From Bacillus sp. RAR_GA_16 (GTDB lineage: Bacteria; Bacillota; Bacilli; Bacillales; Guptibacillaceae): a DNA stretch of 64,000 nt. Of the stretch, positions 1 to 7,910 are shown in pieces. The notes below the pieces were generated by a model. It saw only the letters and a program-made list of their open reading frames with translations, made no database searches and had not been told where the DNA came from. The DNA is taken from NCBI RefSeq assembly GCF_020165985.1, contig NZ_JAIUKZ010000010.1:310001-374000 (forward strand), in the 5' to 3' direction. Every line of letters starts with the position of its first letter. The first letter of the stretch is position 1. The position numbers and the translations under genes are program-made.

Positions 1-256
1 TGTACTTCACATCCATCACATATGAAGGCTTTGCAGGGCCAAGTACCCCTTCTTTTTTCGAAGGCTTTTGTAACTGAAAAGGCTTTTCCGGCAATGCGAC
101 ACTTGGCGACTCCGCCGGAACATATGCCCCATTTCCCTCAAGTGACCTTTCCTTCTGACCTGGCTCTGCTGCTGAAGCAGGTAATGCAAGTCCAATGAGT
201 AAACTACTAGCGGCTACCCCTTGTACAAGAGGCTTCATCCATCTTTTCCAGTTCAC
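1..256 (-). CDS. Secreted protein, N-terminal part only (runs off window edge)
   Basis: The reverse strand opens with a GTG codon at 254-256, seven bases after a perfect AAGGAGGG ribosome site, and stays open to the window edge (85 residues). The first 30 residues form a clear Sec signal peptide: a basic start (VNWKRWMK), a hydrophobic core and an Ala-Ser-Ala-Ala cleavage region. After it comes a Pro/Lys-rich stretch reading PSVALPEKPFQLQKP, then a GPAKPSYVMDVKY segment. I do not recognise the family; the mature part may be a linker or propeptide before a domain outside the window. An internal ATG at residue 7 is possible, but it has no ribosome site of its own. Confidence 0.75.
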   Translation of the reverse strand, partial: MNWKRWMKPLVQGVAASSLLIGLALPASAAEPGQKERSLEGNGAYVPAESPSVALPEKPFQLQKPSKKEGVLGPAKPSYVMDVKY

Positions 257-425
257 ACAAATCCCTCCTTAGTCTCTTCCTCTAAGAAGTTCGTTTGTTG
301 AACCGGGTTTACCTTGAACCGAATTTCCCAATTATGGAAAAATGATCTAGTACTATTTACAGTTTTTTCGAAAATAACTATTCGTTTTAGCGCAAATTTC
401 ATAGGGAAATTGTCTAAACAGCGTC

Positions 426-620
426 TTACATATACTCCTTAACCCAACTCGCAAACTTTTCTTCCGCATCTACATAGTGAAGAGCTTCAAATAAGTAAAG
501 TTCTACACCATTATCACTTGTATCTGCTGGCTTGTTCACACTATCATAATCTCCATTACCGTAAACATCCCATAGATGATTTTCATTTAAATTTGTTAAT
601 ACGATAGGCGATTCATTCTT
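426..620 (-). pseudogene. Decayed C-terminal fragment of an unknown protein
   Basis: Reading leftward from 620 there is an open frame of about 64 codons ending in TAA at 426-428, with ordinary coding character (LYLFEALHYVDAEEKF...SWVKEYM). A stop codon lies directly upstream of it and there is no start or ribosome site in that frame. A short ATG-AAA-GAA-TGA in the neighbouring frame at about 613-624 follows a GGGAG, as if a 5' part had been lost or shifted. It is best read as the tail of a broken gene. I do not recognise the family. The rest of 257-667 shows nothing I can identify. Confidence 0.5.
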
Positions 621-667
621 TCATTATTTTTTTCTCCCTATGATCGACTAGAAATAACTTCTTGAAC

Positions 668-2149
668 CTATCTTTTTATTAATTCCACATCCTTCCCTCT
701 CCCTTGATACCATTGATAAAAAGTGCCGGCGAGTTCATGCGGAACATCTTCTATTCCTGAATGATGAACCGGTTTTGCACGGTTTACCATATTAACGGAT
801 GCTAATCCGAACCATTTTTGGACAAATCCCCGTTTGATGCTGATCTCTATGACCTTGTTTCTTTTTGTTACAAACAATGAAGTCGATAACCCACCTGTTT
901 TGAATTGAACAAAAGAAGCATTCAATGTATAGGTTGTATGCTTGTAATCCAAATACCGGAGTATACTTACAATCAACAGGAGAATGACGGAAAGAGTCCA
1001 CCATGGAATAGTGAAAATATCGGGTTTGAAATACCAGAGCACCCCAGTTCCAATGATCCATATAAAGCTTGGTTTCATTAGTCGAATGAACAAGGAAGCA
1101 CGTGGCAGCCGATCCATCTGCTTTGTTACGTGGTAGGATGGTAGAATTTCTTCAATCATGTCATAGGCTTGATGAACAGGTAAAAAGGGGTACAGGGAAT
1201 TACTTTCGAGCTTTTCTTCATCAGACCGTGCTTCCCCAACGCTCATTAGCTTGACCTCGGCAAGACCTAATACGCGCTTCAGCATCGTTTGATGAATTTC
1301 AATCGCCTGAACGCGATGTTTAGAAATCGAAAACTTCGTAGCATCCAGCATTCCCTTTTGTATGTAAATGCGATCGGAATCCGATGCAATCTCAAATCCT
1401 CCGTACTTCAGGAACGTTCGACTAATCCCAAACCCAATCGAGACGAGAATCACGAGAAAGATAATCGTCACCATGAGCCAGCCTGACTGTAATAGAAAAG
1501 CAACCAGTCCCTCCGCATCTTCTTCAACTCCAAACATGTCATCTAGTTTAGAATAAAAACTAGCAACTACTGGAACCAGAAAGAGAAAGCTTAAAGAAGT
1601 AAACGAAGCCTTTAAAAGATCCTTTTTTTCAGCTTTAAAATGGACCTCCCTTTCTGGCTCTTTGTGCTCCGTTAGTTCTACTGGTACATCAGGTTCTTCC
1701 GTGTTCGTTTTTGTAGCCACACGTTCCTTCAGCTCATTTGCCTGAGCGCGAGAAACAATGTCAAATTCCACCGCCGCTTCATCCCCCTTCATGCCTGTTT
1801 CAAAAATGAGAGAGGTTGTCCCTGTGAGGCGATGGAAGAGGGACGTATGTTCATTCGTGTTTTCAATTTTGTTAAATGGAACGGTTCGTTTGGATTTGGT
1901 AAAGATCCCTTCCTTGAGATGAAAGGCTTCATTATCCAAATTGTACGTATTGGTGAACCATTTTAATAGAATGCGAATGACCGAAAGTCCAAGAAGAAGA
2001 AGCACAGCTGGACGACCATAGACAAAGAAAGCAGAGTCTGATCCTCTCTTGATAAGGAAAAAGTATACGAGAAAGAAAATCGCACTCTTTCCGAGCTTCC
2101 AACTATCAAATGCAATGATCCAGAGAGAATATCTGTTATATCCCATCAT
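668..2149 (-). CDS. ydbT: YdbT-like PH-domain membrane protein
   Basis: 493 residues, matching the family's usual length. It contains paired hydrophobic hairpins (about residues 20-65, 185-245 and 355-395), each followed by a bacterial PH (bPH2) domain. Typical elements are LKEGIFTKSKRTVPFNKIEN and the later RIYIQKGMLD/SKHRVQAIEIHQT motif. Its start ATG overlaps the end of the ydbS-like gene by four bases, so the two are translationally coupled. In Bacillus subtilis ydbST belongs to the sigma-W envelope-stress regulon and contributes to resistance against antimicrobial compounds made by related bacilli. That role is inherited from the family; nothing in this sequence proves it. Confidence 0.85.
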   Translation of the reverse strand: MMGYNRYSLWIIAFDSWKLGKSAIFFLVYFFLIKRGSDSAFFVYGRPAVLLLLGLSVIRILLKWFTNTYNLDNEAFHLKEGIFTKSKRTVPFNKIENTNEHTSLFHRLTGTTSLIFETGMKGDEAAVEFDIVSRAQANELKERVATKTNTEEPDVPVELTEHKEPEREVHFKAEKKDLLKASFTSLSFLFLVPVVASFYSKLDDMFGVEEDAEGLVAFLLQSGWLMVTIIFLVILVSIGFGISRTFLKYGGFEIASDSDRIYIQKGMLDATKFSISKHRVQAIEIHQTMLKRVLGLAEVKLMSVGEARSDEEKLESNSLYPFLPVHQAYDMIEEILPSYHVTKQMDRLPRASLFIRLMKPSFIWIIGTGVLWYFKPDIFTIPWWTLSVILLLIVSILRYLDYKHTTYTLNASFVQFKTGGLSTSLFVTKRNKVIEISIKRGFVQKWFGLASVNMVNRAKPVHHSGIEDVPHELAGTFYQWYQGRGKDVELIKR

Positions 2150-2643
2150 TCTCCCTCCTCTTTTACCTTTGCGTAATGCGCAATGTTATCACGTAGTTGA
2201 AACGCTTCTTCTTTCGGTAAGGCAGGAATGAGATGGGATGAGCCCATCGTTTCGATGCTTATCGCATAGAGCTGATACCGTCTTAGAATTGGACCCTGTT
2301 TTGTCGCAACGGATTGGATTTTGCTCATCGGCACAAGCTGATGTTGTTCGTTGATGGCTCCATATCGTAGTTTCAAATACTCCTCGTCTATTTCATATCG
2401 CCAGTGCTTATATTTCAGTTTTGGATGAAAGAAAACATCCCAAATGGCCGTTATTATTGAAATCACCGTTACGACAAGAAGAAGCCATCCGACCCACTCC
2501 CACCACAAAAAACGATGGTCGAGATAAAAAAGTGTACCTAGTACAAGAAAGCCGATAACGTTTCCAATGAGTTCATTAATCGTCCATACTTTCACGACAT
2601 CTTTCGATAAGGTCTGATTTGGGTTACTAATTTCTGCTGCCAT
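2146..2643 (-). CDS. ydbS: YdbS-like PH-domain membrane protein
   Basis: 165 residues with two membrane segments (about 28-48 and 52-72), then a single bPH2 domain containing YKHWRYEIDEEYLKLRYG and VPMSKIQSVATKQGP. It is the shorter partner of YdbT, and the pair is thought to act as one membrane complex. It starts 12 bases after the DUF418 gene and ends inside the ydbT start, so the three form one transcription unit on the minus strand. I saw no sigma-W promoter immediately upstream; transcription probably begins before the DUF418 gene. Confidence 0.85.
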   Translation of the reverse strand: MAAEISNPNQTLSKDVVKVWTINELIGNVIGFLVLGTLFYLDHRFLWWEWVGWLLLVVTVISIITAIWDVFFHPKLKYKHWRYEIDEEYLKLRYGAINEQHQLVPMSKIQSVATKQGPILRRYQLYAISIETMGSSHLIPALPKEEAFQLRDNIAHYAKVKEEGE

Positions 2644-2655
2644 ACCGCCACTCCT

Positions 2656-3840
2656 CTAACTAACTTTCATATCATCTTTTAATTGACGTTTTTTTCTGCT
2701 TTGAAAAGGGTTTTCTAAGTAAACAATCGTTCGCATCACTTTTTCAAGCGGTCCCTGTCTAAATCGTTTCAAGTAGAACGTACTGGCTACAACCTGAAGA
2801 GCGAATAGTACAATGCCAAATAGAATGGAAAGAAGCACGCCCATTTGACCAAACAATCCGAACCCATAGCCATAGAAAATGAAAGTACATACGACCGTTT
2901 GAAGAATATAATTTGTTAACGAGAGCTTCCCTAAACGTTCAAAACCGTAAAAAACGTGACTGGAAAACTTACTGTATAAATAGCTAAACAAACCAATGTA
3001 ACCAACTGCTAATACACTTCCCCCTATTAAGCTCATATCTGGTAACCAACTAATCTCTTTTGATAAGTAGAAGGATGCTTTCAAGAACAGTCCGATCGGA
3101 ACACAACTACTCGCTATGTATCGAAAAAGCTTTTGTCTCGAGACTTGAAGCCAGCCAACATGCGCTCCGTACATCCCAAGAAGCATCATCGGAAGAATAA
3201 GAATGGGCATAAACAAGACAACAATAAACGCTTCCCCTCCACTCATTTCCATGGGATCCACATCGTTTCGGTGGTTTTTTATCATTTCATAAGAGCCCGA
3301 TCCATAAATTGTCATCGTATCTTTTAGGTAAACATTGATGTTATCTTCACTTATGAGCACCTCTTCTTCTCCCCCTATGAAACTAATAAGGGTTATGATA
3401 GAAAACAGCACCACACACCATACGAGAATGGTCTTTCGCTTTCGATTGATAAAAAACAGAAGGAGCATGCCCATTGCGCCATACAGAAGTAAAATGTCCC
3501 CCTCCCAAAGAAAGGTTGCATGCAGCACACCAAATGCAATTAGAACGAGAAACCTTCGGAACAGATGCCACTTCACACGACGTTTCTTTTCTTTTAATCG
3601 ATTCCTCATCAAAATCAAGGAATACCCAAATAAAAAAGTAAAAATCGGCATGAACGAGTTTTCGATCAACATTTTAATGGCGACATATCCACCATAGTCT
3701 AAAGAGGATAACTGAAAAAAGGAAATCTCATCTTTTCCGAAAAGTCCATATTGAAAGATTAGGAGATTTGCGATTAATATGCCAAATAAACTCCACCCTC
3801 GCAATGCATCTACAAGTCCATTTCGTTCCCTACCTATCAT
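2656..3840 (-). CDS. DUF418 family polytopic membrane protein
   Basis: 394 residues starting at MIGRERNGLVDALRGW. This ATG (3838-3840) is preferred over an in-frame ATG 11 codons upstream because AGGAGG lies seven bases before it. The DALRGWSLFGILIANL opening and the later GMYGAH...LSLTNYILQT segments are typical of the DUF418/YeiB family. About ten hydrophobic segments are visible. DUF418 proteins are often placed near peptidoglycan or envelope functions and their chemistry is not settled. It is the first gene of an operon with ydbS and ydbT, which suggests an envelope-stress context. Confidence 0.8.
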   Translation of the reverse strand: MIGRERNGLVDALRGWSLFGILIANLLIFQYGLFGKDEISFFQLSSLDYGGYVAIKMLIENSFMPIFTFLFGYSLILMRNRLKEKKRRVKWHLFRRFLVLIAFGVLHATFLWEGDILLLYGAMGMLLLFFINRKRKTILVWCVVLFSIITLISFIGGEEEVLISEDNINVYLKDTMTIYGSGSYEMIKNHRNDVDPMEMSGGEAFIVVLFMPILILPMMLLGMYGAHVGWLQVSRQKLFRYIASSCVPIGLFLKASFYLSKEISWLPDMSLIGGSVLAVGYIGLFSYLYSKFSSHVFYGFERLGKLSLTNYILQTVVCTFIFYGYGFGLFGQMGVLLSILFGIVLFALQVVASTFYLKRFRQGPLEKVMRTIVYLENPFQSRKKRQLKDDMKVS

Positions 3841-3890
3841 ACTCTTTCCTCCTATTCTCATCACCAATTCCAATATTTCCTAACATTTAA

Positions 3891-4000
3891 GATATCAGGA
3901 AAAATTATATTATTCAATATAAAATTATTGTTTTTCAATAAAAAACTATCGAAAATAGAATGATTTATAGTAAACTAATGGATATCAGAAGAAATTATAA
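3891..4000. repeat. 20-bp direct repeat pair between divergent genes
   Basis: GATATCAGGAAAAATTATAT at 3891-3910 recurs as GATATCAGAAGAAATTATAA at 3981-4000, 17 of 20 bases identical and exactly 90 bases apart. The pair sits between the divergent DUF418 and DUF2975 genes; the right copy ends just before the DUF2975 ribosome site. It could be a two-site operator for the XRE protein encoded at 4616. That is inference. Confidence 0.45.
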
Positions 4001-4021
4001 GCAATGAAAAGGAGTTTACAA

Positions 4022-4594
4022 ATGAAGTGGAAAGTTTGGTTTAACATTTTATCGAAAGTTTGCCTGGTATTGTTTTATGTCATCGCTCTTGTATTTGTTA
4101 TCACCACACTTGAGCACGTTTCTCTCATTTGGTTCTCTGACAGCGGACTTGCAGATTCGTTCCGCCCATATGAGCCGATCTTTAATTATATTCAGTTAAC
4201 GTTTCACAACCAGCCACAGCTTTATAATGAGCGATCTTTTCTAATCTTATCGTTCATTTCATTGTCTACTAGCCTTCTTTTTATGATGTTATTTTTATGG
4301 TTCATGCAAAAACTATTAAAAAACATTTATGTAAAAAGTCTTTTTCTTTATGAGAACGTCTCAATTATTTGGAAGCTTGGTATCATCACCATTGTCTTAG
4401 GAACTGTTTCCACCTACATTGATGAACAAATCACATCACAAACTCTTAAACTATTAAATATCTCAAACGCTACGATTGAATATTCTACGTTAAATTATAT
4501 TGATACAATCATAAGTGGAATTGTGCTCATCTTAATTGCCGCTGCTTTAAAGTACGCTGTAAATGCTGTCGAAGAAAACGAACAAACAATCTAA
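4022..4594 (+). CDS. DUF2975 family membrane protein
   Basis: 190 residues starting at MKWKVWFNILSK; AAAGGAG precedes this ATG by seven bases, whereas the upstream ATG at 4004 has none. Four membrane segments are visible (about residues 10-35, 70-100, 115-135, 160-180), in the order seen in DUF2975 proteins such as B. subtilis YoaS. It lies 21 bases before a small XRE regulator, the standard partner of this family. Known examples have no defined biochemical role; the arrangement suggests a membrane protein that signals to, or is controlled by, the regulator. Confidence 0.75.
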   Translation: MKWKVWFNILSKVCLVLFYVIALVFVITTLEHVSLIWFSDSGLADSFRPYEPIFNYIQLTFHNQPQLYNERSFLILSFISLSTSLLFMMLFLWFMQKLLKNIYVKSLFLYENVSIIWKLGIITIVLGTVSTYIDEQITSQTLKLLNISNATIEYSTLNYIDTIISGIVLILIAAALKYAVNAVEENEQTI

Positions 4595-4615
4595 CAACAA
4601 AGCAGGCGATGCAAA

Positions 4616-4819
4616 ATGATTCGAATTAAATTGGATGTGATGATGGCGAAGAGGAAAATGTCACTTAACCGTTTATCTGAGCTCGTAGGAATTACGCCCG
4701 CGAATTTATCGATTTTAAAAAATGAAAAAGGAAAAGCCGTGCGCTTTACTACATTAGATGCACTCTGTCAGGCACTCGATTGTCAGCCCGGGGACTTGTT
4801 AGAATACGTGGAAGAATAG
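4616..4819 (+). CDS. yozG: YozG-like small XRE (Cro/CI) regulator
   Basis: 67 residues that are essentially one helix-turn-helix domain: MSLNRLSELVGITPANLSILKNEK forms the recognition region, followed by AVRFTTLDALCQALDCQPGDLLEY, the hallmark ending of the YozG/HTH_26 group. No sensor domain is present. It follows the DUF2975 gene in one operon. It probably represses its own promoter; the direct repeat at 3891-4000 is a candidate site. Its terminator has been split by the IS element at 4837-6322. Confidence 0.8.
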   Translation: MIRIKLDVMMAKRKMSLNRLSELVGITPANLSILKNEKGKAVRFTTLDALCQALDCQPGDLLEYVEE

Positions 4820-4876
4820 AGAAGAGAGCGCACTTGTGAACTGTAACCTATAATATGGACAGTTTATAAAAAGGAC

Positions 4877-5716
4877 CTATGCAGCTAGTAAATGACCTCG
4901 GTATTGTACCGGGGTCATTTTATTTAATCCCCATTGATACCTTTGATGGTTATAACGTTGGATATAATGATCTACTTTCTTCTTCAATTCTTTCAACTTC
5001 CTACATGCTTTGTGATTAACACGATCTTTAAAATGACCAAAGAATGATTCCATTGGCGCGTTATCCCAACAGTTTCCCTTTCTAGACATAGATTGTTGAA
5101 GGCCAGCCTCTCTTACTTTCTGTTGAAAATAAGGATGCGTGTAATGAAAACCCTGATCCGAATGAATGAGGGCTTCTGGATGGAATCCACCTTCAATGAG
5201 CTTGAGCTTTTCTAAAGTCCGATAAACCATTTTCATTCCGAGTGAAGTGGAGACATGATGAGCGACAATTTCATTTGTTGTACTATCTTTTACGCAAGAA
5301 AGATAAGCTTTTTGCCCCTTTCCATAATAAATATAGGTAATGTCCGTTAAGAAGACGAGCCTAGGCTTTTCCTGCTTGAATTGACGGTTGAGTAGGTTTG
5401 GACATGTCCGGTGCTCCTGAGTCGCTTTCATCATGCGCTTATAAGGATTCGCTCTTCTAATTTTCGTCACCAGGTGAAACTTTCTCATTAACCTTCTAAT
5501 TTTTTTATGATTCATAATGACCTCGTAATCATTCTCTAAAATCATTTTGATTTGAAGAGCGCCTACTTTTTCATCCTCCTGTTGAAAGATCGTCCGAATT
5601 AATGTGACATCTTGTTCATCTTTTGTGTTTTTCCATTCTCTTTTAGTCCTACATTTTAACCAAGCATAATAACCACTTCGGCTCACCCCGGTAAAAGCAC
5701 ACAGATAGGAAATCAT
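4877..5716 (-). CDS. IS3-family transposase OrfB (DDE catalytic part)
   Basis: 279 residues from the first ATG, with an HTH_21 region (residues 40-85), then an rve/DDE integrase fold. The catalytic acidic residues are visible in FLTDITYIYY, LIHSDQGFHYTH and DNAPMESFFGHFK. The frame remains open upstream to 5784, where it joins OrfA through a -1 shift on six adenines (5779-5784, minus strand). The shifted reading KIAPQEVYTLIERVIEKYSL supplies the usual linker. The active enzyme is therefore most likely an OrfAB fusion produced by programmed frameshifting. Confidence 0.9.
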   Translation of the reverse strand: MISYLCAFTGVSRSGYYAWLKCRTKREWKNTKDEQDVTLIRTIFQQEDEKVGALQIKMILENDYEVIMNHKKIRRLMRKFHLVTKIRRANPYKRMMKATQEHRTCPNLLNRQFKQEKPRLVFLTDITYIYYGKGQKAYLSCVKDSTTNEIVAHHVSTSLGMKMVYRTLEKLKLIEGGFHPEALIHSDQGFHYTHPYFQQKVREAGLQQSMSRKGNCWDNAPMESFFGHFKDRVNHKACRKLKELKKKVDHYIQRYNHQRYQWGLNKMTPVQYRGHLLAA

Positions 5717-5775
5717 GTTCTTTAATGAGTACTTTTCAATAACGCGCTCGATAAGTGTATAGACCTCTTGGGGAG

Positions 5776-6204
5776 CTATTTTTTCTTCTTCAACGCCTGC
5801 CTTTCGAGTTTGTCTAGCTTTTTTAGGAATTCATTCTCAGCCTCTAAATAGTTAATCCGTGCTTCGGCTTTCTTAAGTTTTTCTTCGGTCGAAAGTTCCC
5901 GTTGTGGGGGACGACCAGGACTTCCTTTGCCTCTGCGTTCCCCTTCTAATCCTTCTTTTCCATACTTCTCAAAAGTTTGACGCCATCTTTTTAATGAACG
6001 ATTGGGTTGGTCTTTCCCAATCATGTTTACATCAAATCCATGTTCCTCAAAGATTTGACTCGGAAATTTGCCGTTTTGATATTCTAAGATAGCCATCTGT
6101 TTAAATGAAGGATGATAAGTGATGGTACGCTGCGACACACGTAACACGTTTGGGTTCTTCTCAAGTTGTTCCATTTCGACTTCAGTGAATAGACGATTAC
6201 TCAT
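5776..6204 (-). CDS. IS3-family transposase OrfA (helix-turn-helix)
   Basis: 142 residues with two helix-turn-helix segments (about 28-60 and 65-95) and a C-terminal leucine-zipper-like coiled coil (LKKAEARINYLEAENEFLKKL). It ends in a lysine run encoded by the A6 slippery site at 5779-5784 and then TAG. OrfA binds the IS ends and, through -1 frameshifting, provides the N-terminus of OrfAB. Length and layout match IS150-group elements. Confidence 0.9.
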   Translation of the reverse strand: MSNRLFTEVEMEQLEKNPNVLRVSQRTITYHPSFKQMAILEYQNGKFPSQIFEEHGFDVNMIGKDQPNRSLKRWRQTFEKYGKEGLEGERRGKGSPGRPPQRELSTEEKLKKAEARINYLEAENEFLKKLDKLERQALKKKK

Positions 6205-6267
6205 ACGCTCACTCCGTTCATTGTCTTTTTTTCATTATAAACGGGTTTTATTTCTAGAAACAGAAAG

Positions 6268-6314
6268 AACCCGAATAACGGGTCACTTTTTTATAAGTGT
6301 CCATTATTCGGGTT
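6268..6314. other. Hairpin at the transposase-proximal end of the IS
   Basis: AACCCGAATAA (6268-6278) pairs with TTATTCGGGTT (6304-6314), and CACTT/AAGTG pair inside, so the right end of the IS can fold into a strong hairpin just upstream of orfA. In other IS elements such structures shield transposase from incoming transcription; that use is inferred here. Confidence 0.6.
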
Positions 6315-6397
6315 ACAGTTCACTTGCGCCCTCTTCTTTTCGTTTATCATCGAAACATTACAAAACGATCACAATGTGCCAATAAACCAATTATTGG

Positions 6398-6422
6398 GTT
6401 TAATGCATGCCATTCCCGGTAA
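6398..6422 (+). promoter_or_regulatory. Candidate sigma-B promoter before yjzC
   Basis: GTTTAA (6398-6403), 13 bases, then CGGTAA (6417-6422). This resembles the sigma-B consensus GTTTAA-N12-15-GGGWAW with one mismatch in the -10. It lies 41 bases before the yjzC-like start. Confidence 0.45.
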
Positions 6423-6463
6423 CATACCCTATGTACTTAACAAAACAAAAGGAGATGAGTGAA

Positions 6464-6646
6464 ATGGCGGATCGTTACAAAACAGGTGAAAAAGCTCCAG
6501 AAAACGGCAAGTATGAATTTGATGGTTTAACAAATGGAAGCAACAGCAACCCTACAGAAGATGAGAAGCACATTAGCCTTCAAAGCGGAGAAACCTTTCC
6601 TCCCCTTCGATCAAGCAAAGAATCGGCATACTGGAAAAAAGCGTAA
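6464..6646 (+). CDS. yjzC: YjzC family small protein
   Basis: 60 residues starting MADRYKTGEKAPENGKYEF. The family pattern is a conserved (R)Y/FKTGEKAPENGxY opening, a central lysine/serine-rich part and a closing FPPLRSSKESAYWKK. The ATG at 6464 follows AAAGGAG by nine bases; in-frame ATGs further upstream have no ribosome site. YjzC-like proteins are small, soluble and of unknown biochemical role, found in spore-forming Bacillaceae. The sigma-B-like promoter upstream suggests stress induction. Confidence 0.75.
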   Translation: MADRYKTGEKAPENGKYEFDGLTNGSNSNPTEDEKHISLQSGETFPPLRSSKESAYWKKA

Positions 6647-6688
6647 TCGTCAGAACGTGTGAACAAAGTTGAAAGGAGATGAACGAAC

Positions 6689-6994
6689 ATGGCAGAGAAA
6701 GATCCAAAACAGGCAGTTGCCCATATGAGTGAGGATAAGAAAGATGACATCATGAACAACTTCAAATCATTTAAAGATTATCTCGGAGATCAGGTGCATA
6801 AAGGTGAGAAATTAGGTCTTGGTGAAGAAGGTCTTTCGAAAGGTGCGAAACGCGTGGCGGACTATCTTGCGAAGCATGAAGAACCACGTAACCGTGAAGA
6901 AAAGGTATTAAATGAATTATGGAACGCTGCGAACGAAGAAGAGCGTCAACATATGGCTCACGTTCTTGTAAAGCTTGCAGGTCAAACAAATTAA
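6689..6994 (+). CDS. DUF3243 family protein (YmfJ-like)
   Basis: 101 residues, soluble and helical. The core from about residue 25 (FKSFKDYLGDQVHKGEKLGL ... VADYLAKHEEPRNREEKVL) and the end HMAHVLVKLAG match the DUF3243 pattern of B. subtilis YmfJ, here with an extra N-terminal 20 residues. It lies 42 bases after yjzC with its own AAAGGAGATG ribosome site and shares the terminator at 7004-7040. Function is unknown. Confidence 0.75.
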   Translation: MAEKDPKQAVAHMSEDKKDDIMNNFKSFKDYLGDQVHKGEKLGLGEEGLSKGAKRVADYLAKHEEPRNREEKVLNELWNAANEEERQHMAHVLVKLAGQTN

Positions 6995-7003
6995 AGCCAA
7001 ACG

Positions 7004-7040
7004 AAAAGCCGTCATCCCTAAGTGGAAGACGGCTTTCTGT
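7004..7040. terminator. Intrinsic terminator after the DUF3243 gene
   Basis: AAAAGCCGTC (7004-7013) pairs with GACGGCTTT (7028-7036), followed by a short T-rich tail. It probably also serves the converging uroporphyrinogen-III-synthase-like gene. Confidence 0.8.
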
Positions 7041-7047
7041 TTGATTC

Positions 7048-7839
7048 TTATGCCCGATAATAGTTAGCCATCTCGATCACCATCGCGCCCATACGTGGTG
7101 TGGCTGGCGTTAATACTCGCTGAATCCCTTGTTCTTTCAGGTGTTCTTCCGTAACTTCCCCCACCGCTACGGGAAGAACGTCTTTAGTAAACGCCTCTAA
7201 AATTACGTTTTTCTTCCCAACTCTTTCAACATAGTCGAAAAAATACCGTACCTGGATGGCGCTCGTAAATGCTACCGCATCAAAAAGCCCACTTTCAATC
7301 TCCTCAATCAATCGTTCGAGCACTTCTTCTTCTGGCGGAGTATGCTCGTAAGGATAAATCGTTCGAACAACATTATTCGCTCGTTCAAGCGTCTCAATAA
7401 ACGCTGGCACATTTTCCCCATGCATTTGAAGAGCAATGGACTGATTCTCGATCGTAAGCGAATGCTCAAGTTGATTCATCGTTCCACGATCGGCTACAGT
7501 TGCTGGGGTAATGCCTTTTTTCTTAAAATGCTGGAGAGTCTTCGTTCCTCGAACGGCAATCGGAACGCTTCGAAGCAATTGTTCATAAGACTTTCCTAGA
7601 CCGTTTGCTTCCGCTAGTTCAGCCATTCTCTTTTCACCCATACCTGTTGTGAAGATTAGTAATTGTGGAGGATTTTCAATGATTTCTTGTATTGATTGAA
7701 CAACCTGTTCTTCATTCGTAAAAACCGTTCCTTGTGCAGGGCGAATAAAAGCTGTTCCACCCTGCTTTTCAATAAGGGTTCGCATCTCTTCTCCTTTTCG
7801 CCCCCCTGTTACAGCAATCCTTTTCCCTTGTAGTCCCAT
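7048..7839 (-). CDS. Uroporphyrinogen-III synthase-like (HemD fold) protein
   Basis: 263 residues with the two-lobed HemD layout. The opening GLQGKRIAVTGGRKGEEMRT and the central AIQVRYFFDYVERVG motif resemble the HemD signature (FTSAxxVxxF), followed by LPVAVGEVTEEHLKEQGI near the end. HemD cyclises hydroxymethylbilane to uroporphyrinogen III on the way to siroheme and heme. Here it is the third gene after an FAD oxidoreductase and a NirD-like Rieske protein, not in a hemAXCDBL cluster. A nitrite/siroheme-linked or regulatory role is therefore more likely than housekeeping heme synthesis. Confidence 0.75.
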   Translation of the reverse strand: MGLQGKRIAVTGGRKGEEMRTLIEKQGGTAFIRPAQGTVFTNEEQVVQSIQEIIENPPQLLIFTTGMGEKRMAELAEANGLGKSYEQLLRSVPIAVRGTKTLQHFKKKGITPATVADRGTMNQLEHSLTIENQSIALQMHGENVPAFIETLERANNVVRTIYPYEHTPPEEEVLERLIEEIESGLFDAVAFTSAIQVRYFFDYVERVGKKNVILEAFTKDVLPVAVGEVTEEHLKEQGIQRVLTPATPRMGAMVIEMANYYRA

Positions 7840-7910
7840 GCCTCTACCATCTCCTTAAGCCACATCTTAAATAGAGGGTACAGCACCATGTTCATTTGTT
7901 CAACTAAATG

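Larger units (their letters stand above)
4837..6322 (-). mobile_element. Complete IS3-family (IS150-type) insertion sequence
   Basis: A 1486-bp element bounded by inverted repeats that start TGAACTGTAACC at both ends and continue with TAATATGGACA / AATAATGGACA and TTATAAAAA. Both ends follow the 5'-TG...CA-3' rule of IS3. The sequence CTTG flanks it on both sides (4833-4836 and 6323-6326), a 4-bp target duplication. Two overlapping transposase frames are intact. The intact ends, duplication and genes suggest a recent, possibly still mobile, insertion. Confidence 0.9.
4821..6337 (+). terminator. yozG terminator split by an IS insertion
   Basis: The left arm GAAGAGAGCG (4821-4830) and the right arm CGCCCTCTTC (6327-6336) are complementary apart from one pair and are followed by TTTT. 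Without the IS, and with one copy of the CTTG duplication, they form an intrinsic terminator with the loop CACTTG. The IS lies exactly in that loop. Confidence 0.7.
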
